Origin: Chryseobacterium salivictor
GTDB taxonomy: Bacteria > Bacteroidota > Bacteroidia > Flavobacteriales > Weeksellaceae
Assembly (NCBI RefSeq): GCF_004359195.1
Contig: NZ_CP037954.1
Span: forward strand, 1,736,001-1,800,000
DNA length: 64,000 bases
Direction: 5' to 3'
Part shown: positions 9,700 to 17,442 of the stretch, in pieces
Numbering within the stretch: the stretch's first letter is position 1
Layout: every line of letters starts with the position of its first letter
Translations under genes and position numbers: made by a program
The notes under the pieces: model-generated
Told to the model about the DNA's origin: nothing
The model's input: only the letters and a program-made list of their open reading frames with translations
Databases searched by the model: none

Positions 9700-10908
9700 T
9701 TAACTCAATTCCAGTAAGGTTATTTCAGGATCGATGCCGACTCTTCCGGGATAACCGATCACGCCAAAGCCCCGGTTGACATAAAGCGATTTTCCATTGC
9801 TTTCATATAAATCTGCCCATTTTTTATAACGGTACTGCACCGGAGACCAACGGACGTTTTTCAGATCAAGCCCAAACTGCATGCCGTGGGTGTGCCCCGA
9901 AAGCGTGAGCTGTACATTGGAAGGATGATTTTTTACGATGGCATCAAAATGCGTGGGATCGTGGCTCATCAATAATTTCGCAGCTTCGGCAGGGATCCCA
10001 TAAGACGCTTTATCCAAATCTCCATATTGTGGAAAAGGTTTTTCGCCCCAGTTTTCTACACCAAGTACATACAGTTTTTCGCCGTTTTTCTCAATGATCC
10101 GATGCTCATTTCTAAGCATTTCAAAGCCGGCCTGTTTTTGTAATTCAATTAAATTGGGAATGTTCTGTGCTTTTTCGGCCGCTGAATTCCAGGTACCGTA
10201 ATCGCCGTAATCATGATTTCCGAGAATTGAAAACTTGCCGTCTTTCGACTGTATGCTTTGGAATAAGTCCACAAAAGGTTTAAACTCGCTGGCGTAATTA
10301 TTGACCATATCGCCGGTAAACAGGACTAAATCTGGTTTTTGCTCATTAATTAAATCGATGGCTTTCTGCAGTTTTTCGGGACGGAGAAAACTGCCGGCGT
10401 GGACATCGGAAATCTGCACGATTTTGTAACCGCTGAAACTTTTCGGCAAACCCGCTATCTTTAATTTCACTTTTCTTATCGAATGCCTGTATTTTCCAAA
10501 AACAATCCCATCCAGAAATAAACCTGAAAGCAGTGCTGCAGTTCCTATTCCGACGATACTTAAAAATTTCCTGCGTTCGGGAATGTGATTTTCGGCCGTG
10601 CCAAATAATTGAACGGTATATTTAATTCCCCGTCCGAAATCTTCGATCAAAAGAAAGAAAACCACAAAAAGTTTGGGAAGTAAAAAAACTAAAAATACCG
10701 AAGCGACAATCTGTACCTGCTGATGATCGCGTTCTGTACGTTTGAAATTAAGGACTTCATAAATGAAAAATAAATACACCAAAACCGTAATCACCCAATA
10801 AGCAATCCGAAGGGAATTATTGTTTGTGACGGTTTTAAAAGCCTGATAAACATAAAATTCGAGGGCGAATAAAATTCCTGTAATTATTAAAATATTTCTT
10901 TGCATCAT
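9700..10908 (-). CDS. Membrane-anchored metallophosphoesterase
   Basis: 402 aa. The N-terminal third has about four hydrophobic helices (residues about 5-25, 37-52, 68-88, 117-137). The C-terminal domain has the calcineurin-like motifs in order: ISDVHAGS (D-x-H), FTGDMVNN (GD), ILGNHDYGDYG (GNHD), MSHDPTHF and LSGHTHGMQFG (GHTHG). Related YkuE/LpxG-like enzymes act at the membrane on phospholipid substrates, but the substrate here is unknown. The catalytic domain follows the helices directly; whether it faces cytoplasm or periplasm is not settled by sequence. Confidence 0.88.
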   Translation of the reverse strand: MMQRNILIITGILFALEFYVYQAFKTVTNNNSLRIAYWVITVLVYLFFIYEVLNFKRTERDHQQVQIVASVFLVFLLPKLFVVFFLLIEDFGRGIKYTVQLFGTAENHIPERRKFLSIVGIGTAALLSGLFLDGIVFGKYRHSIRKVKLKIAGLPKSFSGYKIVQISDVHAGSFLRPEKLQKAIDLINEQKPDLVLFTGDMVNNYASEFKPFVDLFQSIQSKDGKFSILGNHDYGDYGTWNSAAEKAQNIPNLIELQKQAGFEMLRNEHRIIEKNGEKLYVLGVENWGEKPFPQYGDLDKASYGIPAEAAKLLMSHDPTHFDAIVKNHPSNVQLTLSGHTHGMQFGLDLKNVRWSPVQYRYKKWADLYESNGKSLYVNRGFGVIGYPGRVGIDPEITLLELS

Positions 10909-10972
10909 TTTTTAGATCAATAAAAAAGCACAAAATGTGTTTTGTGCTCTTCTTTATTTTGTGACTTGTTAA

Positions 10973-12040
10973 TTAAGGAAAACGGTAAACAATCGCGTTG
11001 ATGTTCATTCCGGCTCCTACCGAAGTGAAGACGATATTTCCTTTTTCTTTGAATGATTGCCCCTCCATTTTTCCTTTCCTAATTAAATCGAACATGGTTG
11101 GTATTGTAGCCACAGAAGAGTTTCCTAGATATTGAATCGTCATTGGCGAAACCGCGTGATCGTAATCTGTTCTGCCGTAGAGTTTAAACAAGCGGGAGAT
11201 CATGGCATAATCCATTTTGGCATTTGCCTGGTGAATTAAGATTTTATCGATATCGTCGATGGTTAAATTTGCTTTGTCAATGGTTTCTTTAATCGCATCA
11301 GGAACATTTTTCAAGGCATATTCGTAGATTTTTCTACCGTGCATTCTGATGTATAAAGGTCTGCGGTCTTCATCTTTTTTTAAGGAAGGTGCATTTTCGA
11401 GATAGTTTAATTCCGGTCCGTTATCACAAATGGTTGAATCGGCAATGATTCCCACGGTTTCATCGTCGGTTGCCTGTACAACGACCGCTCCGGCCCCATC
11501 GGCAAAAATCATTTTGTTGCGGTCAAATGCGTCGGTTACCCGGCTTAGGGTTTCAGATCCTACCACCAATATTAATTTTGCTTTTTTAGCTTTAATAAGC
11601 GTATCTGCCAAAATCATGGCTTCTACCCAACCGGGGCAGCCAAAAATCATGTCGTAATTTACGGTTCTTCTGTTTTTAATGTTGAGTTTGTTTTTCACTC
11701 TGGAAGACATCGAAGGCATGAAGTTGGTCATTCCGTTTTGGTCAACTTCACCAAAATTACTGGCGTAAATAATATAGTCTAAATCTTCCTGGTCTATTTT
11801 TGCGTCCGCGATGGCTTCTTTTGCCGCGCGGTATCCCAAATCAGAGTTAAATTCGTCTTCTTCCAGGTAACATCGGGTTTCAATTTCGGTGATTTCTACA
11901 AATTTTTGAATGACTTCTTCATTAGGTTTGTCGATTTTCTCACCTTCGTCGGTGTAAAAAACAGAGTCCATGAAGTATTCTTTACCGATTACCTTAGTAG
12001 GAATGTAACTTCCTGATCCGATTATGATTGTATTGGGCAT
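10973..12040 (-). CDS. 3-oxoacyl-ACP synthase III-like protein (thiolase fold)
   Basis: 355 aa from the ATG at 12038-12040 (MPNTIIIGSGSYIP). A longer open frame reaches 12100 but crosses the promoter box at 12064-12071, so the shorter start is chosen. The catalytic cysteine lies in FGCPGWVEAM, and the His and Asn of the triad lie in ILIHQANAKMD and QYLGNSSVATIP. KAS III enzymes start fatty acid synthesis by condensing an acyl-CoA with malonyl-ACP. This protein belongs to a divergent branch with an inserted N-terminal segment, so its substrate may differ from FabH. Confidence 0.85.
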   Translation of the reverse strand: MPNTIIIGSGSYIPTKVIGKEYFMDSVFYTDEGEKIDKPNEEVIQKFVEITEIETRCYLEEDEFNSDLGYRAAKEAIADAKIDQEDLDYIIYASNFGEVDQNGMTNFMPSMSSRVKNKLNIKNRRTVNYDMIFGCPGWVEAMILADTLIKAKKAKLILVVGSETLSRVTDAFDRNKMIFADGAGAVVVQATDDETVGIIADSTICDNGPELNYLENAPSLKKDEDRRPLYIRMHGRKIYEYALKNVPDAIKETIDKANLTIDDIDKILIHQANAKMDYAMISRLFKLYGRTDYDHAVSPMTIQYLGNSSVATIPTMFDLIRKGKMEGQSFKEKGNIVFTSVGAGMNINAIVYRFP

Positions 12041-12063
12041 ATAATGATATGAAAAATTTAGGG

Positions 12064-12071
12064 CAAATTTA
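12064..12071 (-). promoter_or_regulatory. -7 box of the KAS III-like gene
   Basis: On the minus strand this reads TAAATTTG, a full match to TAnnTTTG, 24 bases before the chosen ATG. It decides the start at 12040 against the longer frame to 12100. Confidence 0.6.
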
Positions 12072-12109
12072 AGAATTATTATTGTACCGTAGTAAAACAA
12101 AATTATTAT

Positions 12110-12117
12110 TAAATTTG
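12110..12117 (+). promoter_or_regulatory. -7 box of the 12146 gene
   Basis: TAAATTTG on the plus strand, 28 bases before the ATG at 12146. The two divergent boxes (this one and 12064-12071) lie about 40 bases apart, so they define a compact divergent promoter. Confidence 0.55.
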
Positions 12118-12145
12118 CAAAAGTTTTTTCACCACAATATTTTAT

Positions 12146-12718
12146 ATGAAAATCAGTGCATCTACCAAAGGTTTAATTATTTCAGTCATTACTGTATTGG
12201 TCGCCTTCGGGATTTATAATTTCTTTTTAGCGAAAAAAAATTATTACCTGGTGGATAATCCCACCGAAAATACTTTTTATTTTACTATTAATAACGGGAA
12301 AGAAAACATTATTTCGGCAGGGCAGAAAGTGCATGTTGATTTAAAGAAAGGCAAAAACGAGATTAAAGTTTTTGACGGTCAAAAAAAATTGCTGTATGAT
12401 TCAGGTTTTGTGGTGAATAAAAACCGCGGCCTGCTGAATATCGCTCACCGGGATTATTATATCAACGAACAGTTTTATGGCTATGGATTAAATAAGGATT
12501 CTTTGATCGCGGCGAGAAAACAAACCAATATCGACGGGAAATTATATCTGAATGCTCCCGTTCATTTTAATAAATTATATACCGATGCTTTTTATTACAA
12601 TATCGACGAAAAGTACGATGGAGTAGTAAAAAACATCCAGAAAGTAGAATCCAGAACAAAAATTTTCCGGAAAGAAGATTTTTTGAATTATTATAAAGAA
12701 TATTATCAATTTAAATAA
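12146..12718 (+). CDS. Single-pass membrane protein of unknown function
   Basis: 190 aa. One N-terminal transmembrane helix (residues about 9-28, LIISVITVLVAFGIYNFF) is followed by a mature domain rich in Tyr, Asn and Lys, with no cysteine. The soluble part is predicted to face the periplasm. I do not recognise a named family. It is 6 bases upstream of the methyltransferase gene and likely in the same transcript (12146-14234) with that gene and porT. Confidence 0.75.
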   Translation: MKISASTKGLIISVITVLVAFGIYNFFLAKKNYYLVDNPTENTFYFTINNGKENIISAGQKVHVDLKKGKNEIKVFDGQKKLLYDSGFVVNKNRGLLNIAHRDYYINEQFYGYGLNKDSLIAARKQTNIDGKLYLNAPVHFNKLYTDAFYYNIDEKYDGVVKNIQKVESRTKIFRKEDFLNYYKEYYQFK

Positions 12719-12724
12719 GACACC

Positions 12725-13444
12725 TTGAACCAAGTTACCCCTTACAATACCGAAGCCGGCAAGAAAAAAGAAGTCGAAGATATGTTCGACAATATCGCAC
12801 CGAAATACGATCTGCTGAATCATGTGCTCTCTATGAAAATTGATGTTTTATGGAGAAATACCCTGGTGAAGTGGATGAATGCTGATCAGCCGAAAGAGGT
12901 TTTGGATGTGGCCACCGGAACCGGAGATTTAGCAATCGCCGTACAAAAAGGAACCGGTGCAAAAATGATTGGTTTGGATCTTTCGCAGCAAATGCTGAAC
13001 GTAGGGATAGAAAAAATCAGGAAGATTAATTTGACCGAACAAATCGAAATGATCAAAGGAGATGCAGAAAATCTTCCTTTTGAAAGCAATAAATTTGATG
13101 CGGTTTCCGTTGCATTTGGAGTGCGTAATTTCGAGAATTTAGAAAAAGGGCTTTCAGAATTGAAAAGGGTAGTGAAAGAGGGAAAGAGCGTTTATATTCT
13201 GGAGTTTTCCAAAGTAGAAGGTTTTTTAGCTCCATTTTATATGTTTTATTTTAAAAATATCTTACCTCAAATCGGTAAATTGGTTTCAAAAGATAACCGC
13301 GCATATACCTACTTGCCGGATTCTGTAAATGCTTTTCCTTTTGGAGAAAAAATGAAAACCATTTTATTAAATGTTGGATTTCGAAAAGTAGAATACAAAA
13401 AACTAAGTTTAGGAATCGCAACCATTTATAAGGCCACCAAATAA
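12725..13444 (+). CDS. menG: Demethylmenaquinone methyltransferase (UbiE/MenG type)
   Basis: 239 aa with a TTG start at 12725 (second residue N). The N-terminal sequence VTPYNTEAGKKKEVEDMFDNIAPKYD is the family N-terminus and has no internal ATG before it, which supports the TTG start. The SAM-binding motif I is VLDVATGTGDLAIAV (about residues 58-72), followed by GLDLSQQML and the UbiE signature VAFGVRNFENLEKGL and FPFGEKM. It methylates demethylmenaquinone in menaquinone synthesis. It lies 4 bases upstream of porT, an order I recall as common in flavobacteria. Confidence 0.93.
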   Translation: MNQVTPYNTEAGKKKEVEDMFDNIAPKYDLLNHVLSMKIDVLWRNTLVKWMNADQPKEVLDVATGTGDLAIAVQKGTGAKMIGLDLSQQMLNVGIEKIRKINLTEQIEMIKGDAENLPFESNKFDAVSVAFGVRNFENLEKGLSELKRVVKEGKSVYILEFSKVEGFLAPFYMFYFKNILPQIGKLVSKDNRAYTYLPDSVNAFPFGEKMKTILLNVGFRKVEYKKLSLGIATIYKATK

Positions 13445-13448
13445 TAAT

Positions 13449-14234
13449 ATGTTGAAAAACTTTTTTAAAACGAGCATCGTTGCTGCCTTTTGTTTTGCAA
13501 CATTTAGCAATGCACAGTTGTTCCGGACCAAAGACAGGATGGATCATCTGGAAGGATTTGATGAGCAGAAATTCAGTTATGGATTTTACCTCGCTGCCAA
13601 TAATTTCGATTACAAACTGGTTCTTGATCCTAAGTTCGGGATGGATGGGCAAAAGAATTTGGTACAGACCAAATCTGCCTATAGTTTCGGTGCTGGTTTA
13701 ATCGGGAAGTTAAGATTAAGCGATTATTTTGATTTAAGAATCGAACCGGGTCTGCAGTTCGTGGAACGCGAAATTTATTTCGACACACAGTCCAACGATC
13801 AGTTTGCGGCAGGGACTCCGGCCAACCAACCTTTTGCGCCGAGAGTTTTAACGGATGCTGATAAATTAAGAACTGTAAAATCAACTTACGTAGATATTCC
13901 TCTGTTAATAGAGGTTCACGGTGACCGTTGGTATAATTCCCGACCTTATGCCGCCACCGGGGTCAACTGGATGATGAATCTGCAATCCAACAGCAAGGCA
14001 GAAGACGACAATCAGCAGGGGATTTTCCGTACCACGGGGAGTAATCTGGCCTGGTCGGCAGAAGTGGGAATTCAGTTTTATTTCAGCAGGTTTAAACTGA
14101 CGCCGGGCTTCAGGGGAACCTTTATGATCAATAATGAATCTGTGGCAGATAATGCCGAAACGCCGCCCTACTGGTCATCAGCAATCTCGAGTGCGAAAAC
14201 CAGAGCGTTCATGTTTGTATTGAAATTTGAATAA
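13449..14234 (+). CDS. porT: Type IX secretion system outer-membrane protein PorT
   Basis: 261 aa. Residues 1-22 are a signal peptide ending FSNAQ. The rest alternates like an outer-membrane beta-barrel and ends in aromatic F-E, with the region FGAGLIGKLRLSDYFDLRIEPGLQF typical of PorT. PorT (SprT) is needed for T9SS assembly. The adjacent menG/ubiE-type gene supports the call. The T9SS cargo in this window is the ice-binding protein at 57606-59207. Confidence 0.82.
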   Translation: MLKNFFKTSIVAAFCFATFSNAQLFRTKDRMDHLEGFDEQKFSYGFYLAANNFDYKLVLDPKFGMDGQKNLVQTKSAYSFGAGLIGKLRLSDYFDLRIEPGLQFVEREIYFDTQSNDQFAAGTPANQPFAPRVLTDADKLRTVKSTYVDIPLLIEVHGDRWYNSRPYAATGVNWMMNLQSNSKAEDDNQQGIFRTTGSNLAWSAEVGIQFYFSRFKLTPGFRGTFMINNESVADNAETPPYWSSAISSAKTRAFMFVLKFE

Positions 14235-14253
14235 AAAAGGGATGGTTTTTTAA

Positions 14254-14295
14254 TAACAGGGAGAAGGTTCTAAGACTTTCTCTTTTTTATTTCGC
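14254..14295 (+). terminator. Terminator after porT
   Basis: GAGAAGGTTCTAAGACTTTCTC forms a short hairpin followed by TTTTTTATTTC, downstream of porT and before the cell-division pair. Confidence 0.5.
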
Positions 14296-14384
14296 AATTT
14301 CTAAAATTAGTACTCAATAAGTTATACTTTCAAATTAATTTTTTATATTTTTGCTACAGAGTTAGAATAAATTAACCTGGAGAA

Positions 14385-14687
14385 ATGCTCAAAGATTTAG
14401 AAAATAATTTTTCGCTTTTAGAAAAGAAGATTTTGGCGGTAAAAAAAAATTACGAGAATCTTAACGAAAAATATATCGAATTAAATCAGGAGCATGAAGA
14501 GCTGAAGATGAAATACGAAGAGGAAAGAAAAAGAAACCAGGTTTTAGCAGAAGAACAAAAAGATATAAAACTTTATTCAGCAATATCAGGAAATCCGGAT
14601 CATAACCGATTGATGAAGAACCATATCAACCGGTTGATCAAAGAAGTGGATTATTGTATTGCGGAACTTCAAAACAGTGGATTGTAA
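14385..14687 (+). CDS. Small coiled-coil protein upstream of zapA (ZapB-like position)
   Basis: 100 aa, almost entirely heptad-like helix rich in Glu, Lys and Leu up to about residue 65, followed by a short helical tail ending LQNSGL. No catalytic motif. The stop codon overlaps the zapA start by one base (TAATG). Its position directly before zapA suggests a role in Z-ring organisation, but this is inference from neighbourhood and coiled-coil content only. Confidence 0.75.
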   Translation: MLKDLENNFSLLEKKILAVKKNYENLNEKYIELNQEHEELKMKYEEERKRNQVLAEEQKDIKLYSAISGNPDHNRLMKNHINRLIKEVDYCIAELQNSGL

Positions 14688-14974
14688 TGGATGTAAGAAG
14701 AATAACCATCACCATTGCCGGCAGAAGTTATCCGCTGAATGTACCCTCCGCCGAAGAAGAAACTTTGCGCAAAGTCGGGAAACAGATTGAAGCAATGATT
14801 AAAGATTTTGAACAGAATTTTGACGTTAGAGATAAACAGGATGCTTTGGCGATGTGTTGCTTAAAATTAGGAACCAACGCTGAAGTGGCACAGATCAACA
14901 ACGATAAAAATATAAAAGATTCCACGGAGCGGTTGATGAATATCAATCAATTTTTGGAAGAGTTGGAAAAGTAG
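14687..14974 (+). CDS. zapA: Cell division protein ZapA
   Basis: 95 aa from the ATG at 14687 (MDVRRITITIAGRSYPLNV). A frame starting at 14654 would lie inside the previous gene, so the later start is chosen. The N-terminal beta strands with the G-R-S-Y-P-L motif and the C-terminal long helix with DALAMCCLKL match ZapA. It binds FtsZ polymers and bundles them at midcell. A 6S RNA follows, the same neighbourhood as zapA-ssrS in enterobacteria. Confidence 0.88.
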   Translation: MDVRRITITIAGRSYPLNVPSAEEETLRKVGKQIEAMIKDFEQNFDVRDKQDALAMCCLKLGTNAEVAQINNDKNIKDSTERLMNINQFLEELEK

Positions 14975-14994
14975 ATTTTTCTTTTTCACTCAAC

Positions 14995-15169
14995 AACTGC
15001 CTACAATAGTTCTAACACATTACAGGTAAACTCAACGCAAAACTATTACCGAACGAAAGTTTATTTAATGGCGTGCCGACATGCTCGGATTACAGAAAAT
15101 AAAAAACAGTTCAAATCGTGTTGATTAGGAGTTTACTCTAAATCCGTGAACTGTTGTAGGTTTTTTTTT
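14995..15169 (+). ncRNA. ssrS: 6S RNA (6S-Flavo type)
   Basis: The two ends pair over 13 positions: CCTACAATAGTTC at 15000-15012 and GAACTGTTGTAGG at 15148-15160 (one G-U pair), directly followed by a run of nine Ts. The interior is a long, weakly paired hairpin with a GCCGACATGCTCGG segment near its centre. This is the layout of 6S RNA, which mimics an open promoter and holds RNA polymerase. It sits directly after zapA, as ssrS does in proteobacteria. Exact ends are estimated. A covariance-model search with the Rfam 6S-Flavo model would settle it. Confidence 0.78.
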
Positions 15170-15262
15170 AACCCATAATCAAGGTCGAAAAGGTTTTAAA
15201 TTGAAATGATTTTGAATCTAACGGCTTGATTTTTAACAAACTTAATATTAAACTAAACATAT

Positions 15263-16837
15263 ATGACAACAATCACCATTATTATTATCGGTATTGTTTG
15301 CTTGGTTGTAGGAGCGGTAATTGGAATGGTTTTTTCCAAAAGTGCTCTTAACACAAAAGCGAAATTCATCGTAGAAGATGCAAAGAAAAACGCCGAGAAC
15401 CTTATAGAAAAAGCCACCGTACAGGCAGAATCCATTAAGAAAGAAAAGCATTTTCAGGCCAAGGAAAAATTCATGGAACTGAAATCGCAACATGACGCAG
15501 ACATTCAGTCAAGAGAAAGAAAAATGCAGGATTCTGAAAAAAGAATCAAAGACAAAGAGCAGAAACTTAATGATGAATTAAGCAAAACAGGCAAACTGGA
15601 GAAAGACCTCGACCGTCAAATTGCTGATTACAGTAAAAAACACGAAATTCTCGAAAGAAAACAGCAGGAACTGGATGCGGTTACGGCACAGAAAGTAGAA
15701 ATCCTGGAAAGAATCTCCGGATATTCTGCCGAAGATGCGAAGAACGAACTGGTAGAAGCTTTGAAAGCAGAAGCCAAAACAAGAGCGCAGGCACATGTTC
15801 AGAACATCATGGCGGAAGCGCAACTCAACGCTAAACAGGAAGCTAAGAAAATCGTTATTCAGACCATTCAGAGAATCGGTACAGAACAGGCCATCGAAAA
15901 TTCGGTTTCTGTATTCAATATCGAATCTGACGAAGTTAAAGGAAGAATTATTGGTCGAGAAGGAAGAAATATCCGTGCTTTAGAAGCGGCTACAGGAGTT
16001 GAGATCATCGTTGATGATACGCCGGAAGCTATTTTGCTTTCATGCTTCGATCCGGTAAGAAGAGAGATCGCAAGACTGTCTCTTCACCGATTGGTTACCG
16101 ACGGTAGAATTCACCCGGCAAGAATTGAAGAAGTAGTAGACAAAACCAAAAGACAGATCGAGGAAGAAATCATCGAAGTGGGTAAAAGAACCGTCATCGA
16201 TTTGGGAGTTCACGGACTTCACCCTGAACTGGTAAAAATCGTGGGTAGAATGAAGTTCCGTTCTTCTTATGGACAGAACTTATTGCAGCACTCGAGAGAA
16301 GTTGCGAATATCGCCGGAACAATGGCGGCAGAATTAGGCCTTAACGTTAAGTTAGCGAAAAGAGCCGGTTTGCTTCACGATATCGGAAAAGTTCCGGAAC
16401 AGGAATCAGAATTGCCACACGCCCTTTTGGGAATGCAGTGGGCAGAGAAATACGGTGAGAATCCGGAAGTTGTCAACGCCATCGGGGCTCACCACGATGA
16501 GGTTGAAATGACCACCTTATTATCGCCGATCATTCAGGTGGCCGATGCGATTTCCGGAGCTAGACCAGGCGCAAGAAGACAGGTTTTAGAATCTTATATA
16601 CAAAGACTAAAAGACCTGGAAGCAGCAGCTCTAAGTTTCGACGGTGTTTCAAGTGCTTATGCAATCCAGGCGGGTAGAGAACTTCGGGTAATGGTAGAAA
16701 GCGGAAAAGTGAATGATGACCAATCGGCACAGCTTTCTTATGATATCTCAGAGAAAATTCAAAACGAATTAACGTATCCGGGACAGGTTCGGGTAACGGT
16801 AATCCGTGAAACCAGAGCGGTGAATATTGCGAGATAA
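15263..16837 (+). CDS. rny: Ribonuclease Y
   Basis: 524 aa, the usual length. The order is an N-terminal membrane helix (residues about 5-26), a long coiled coil rich in Lys, Glu and Gln (about 30-200), a KH domain with [28 protein letters not shown] (about 230-255), and an HD domain with [13 protein letters not shown] and [11 protein letters not shown]. It is a membrane-anchored endoribonuclease that initiates mRNA decay. The preceding stretch holds the 6S RNA and little else. Confidence 0.97.
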   Translation: MTTITIIIIGIVCLVVGAVIGMVFSKSALNTKAKFIVEDAKKNAENLIEKATVQAESIKKEKHFQAKEKFMELKSQHDADIQSRERKMQDSEKRIKDKEQKLNDELSKTGKLEKDLDRQIADYSKKHEILERKQQELDAVTAQKVEILERISGYSAEDAKNELVEALKAEAKTRAQAHVQNIMAEAQLNAKQEAKKIVIQTIQRIGTEQAIENSVSVFNIESDEVKGRIIGREGRNIRALEAATGVEIIVDDTPEAILLSCFDPVRREIARLSLHRLVTDGRIHPARIEEVVDKTKRQIEEEIIEVGKRTVIDLGVHGLHPELVKIVGRMKFRSSYGQNLLQHSREVANIAGTMAAELGLNVKLAKRAGLLHDIGKVPEQESELPHALLGMQWAEKYGENPEVVNAIGAHHDEVEMTTLLSPIIQVADAISGARPGARRQVLESYIQRLKDLEAAALSFDGVSSAYAIQAGRELRVMVESGKVNDDQSAQLSYDISEKIQNELTYPGQVRVTVIRETRAVNIAR

Positions 16838-16858
16838 AATTTCGTATTAATGATATAT

Positions 16859-16891
16859 AAAACTCCTTTCAGTGATGAAAGGAGTTTTTTT
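16859..16891 (+). terminator. Terminator after rny
   Basis: AAAACTCCTTTCA/TGAAAGGAGTTTTTTT stem with a T-run. The same stem recurs at 26746-26782 on the far side of the CRISPR locus. Confidence 0.85.
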
Positions 16892-17100
16892 GTGATTAAA
16901 ATAGTAATGAAAAATAATCTATTTGCCAATTTTTCTTTTTGCCGAAAAGGTCATTGTTTGCCTAAAAAAAAGGCCCGAAATCAGGTTTTTAGGAAGTGTC
17001 TTTCTAATCTTTAGAAGGCTGAGTTTTTACAAATTTGTTTTGGAGAGAGGGGCTGCTAAATGTTTTAGCGTATTAATTTCCATGTGGTAGTAAAATATTC
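16892..17100. other. Gene-free stretch with a tracrRNA-like remnant
   Basis: No coding frame. On the minus strand there is GCTAAAACATTTAGC (17053-17067), which resembles the tail of the first tracrRNA (AAAACATTTAGCGCC at 17130-17144). Further left, CCTGATTTCGGGCC plus a nine-base T-run at about 16965-16988 could end a minus-strand transcript. This may be a decayed third tracrRNA or an unrelated small RNA. Confidence 0.3.
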
Positions 17101-17103
17101 AGA

Positions 17104-17190
17104 CAAAAAAATGCCCCGAAGATAGTCGAGGCGCTAAATGTTTTCACAACGGAATAATCCTTATTGTGAATTGCTTTCAAAATTATTGAG
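17104..17190 (-). ncRNA. tracrRNA candidate A (type II-C)
   Basis: Read on the minus strand from about 17187. The anti-repeat AATAATTTTGAAAGCAATTC followed by ACAA (17164-17187, 24 bases) is identical to the plus-strand sequence of the array and so pairs with the minus-strand crRNA. Next comes a nexus hairpin GGATTATTCC (17151-17160) inside AAGG...CCG, then AAAACATTTAGC, then a terminator hairpin GCCTCGA...TTCGGGGC (17113-17132) with a T-run at 17105-17111. A -7 box at 17192-17199 would start the RNA at the first base of the anti-repeat. All expected tracrRNA parts are present, in order. Confidence 0.88.
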
Positions 17191-17191
17191 A

Positions 17192-17199
17192 CAAATGTA
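17192..17199 (-). promoter_or_regulatory. -7 box of tracrRNA A
   Basis: Minus-strand TACATTTG, a full match to TAnnTTTG, about 5 to 8 bases before the anti-repeat. I see no clear TTG -33 element at the usual distance. Confidence 0.6.
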
Positions 17200-17329
17200 T
17201 AAAAATTATTTATTGCCCTATTACGGATTTCCATAATTTTCTCTTAATTCTTTTTATTATATTAGGGAATTGAAAAAAATAACTATGAAAAAAGCAATGC
17301 TTCCGGTAAATTTGGAAATCGTCTTATCA

Positions 17330-17413
17330 TCAATAAAAAATCCCACGGAGTACGCAGGATTGAGTTTTTCTTCGGCTTATAGCCTTGTTGTGAATTGTCT
17401 TTCAGTTGCAAAT
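17330..17413 (-). ncRNA. tracrRNA candidate B (second tandem copy)
   Basis: Minus strand, read from about 17405. An anti-repeat-like stretch GAAAGACAATTCACAAC (17387-17403) matches the repeat with one inserted A. It is followed by AAGG and a nexus hairpin GGCTATAAGCC (17374-17384), the spacer GAAGAAAAACTC, then a 9-bp terminator hairpin AATCCTGCG...CCGTGGGATT region (17339-17361, with G-U pairs) and a T-run at 17335-17341. The architecture copies that of tracrRNA A with a different nexus and terminator sequence. Whether it is functional or a decoy cannot be told. Cas9 begins 30 bases to the right on the other strand. Confidence 0.7.
17360..17387 (+). promoter_or_regulatory. Possible cas9 promoter inside tracrRNA B
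   Basis: TTG at 17360-17362, a 17-base gap, then TAGCCTTG at 17380-17387, one mismatch from TAnnTTTG. It is the only promoter-like pair I find on the plus strand before cas9. It would place the cas9 start near 17393 and make it overlap tracrRNA B on the other strand. Confidence 0.3.
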
Positions 17414-17416
17414 ATA
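17409..17416 (-). promoter_or_regulatory. -7 box of tracrRNA B
   Basis: Minus-strand TATATTTG matches TAnnTTTG. A TTG about 20 bases upstream (in TTTTGTTTCG, near 17436) gives the -33 element at the normal 17-23 base spacing. It lies within the cas9 leader, so this promoter fires away from cas9. Confidence 0.6.
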
Positions 17417-17442
17417 TAAAAAATAATTAAAACGAAACAAAA

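Noticed and set aside
12041..12100. Longer N-terminus of the KAS III-like gene
   Set aside because: It crosses a perfect TAnnTTTG box, and the family start is MPNTIII.
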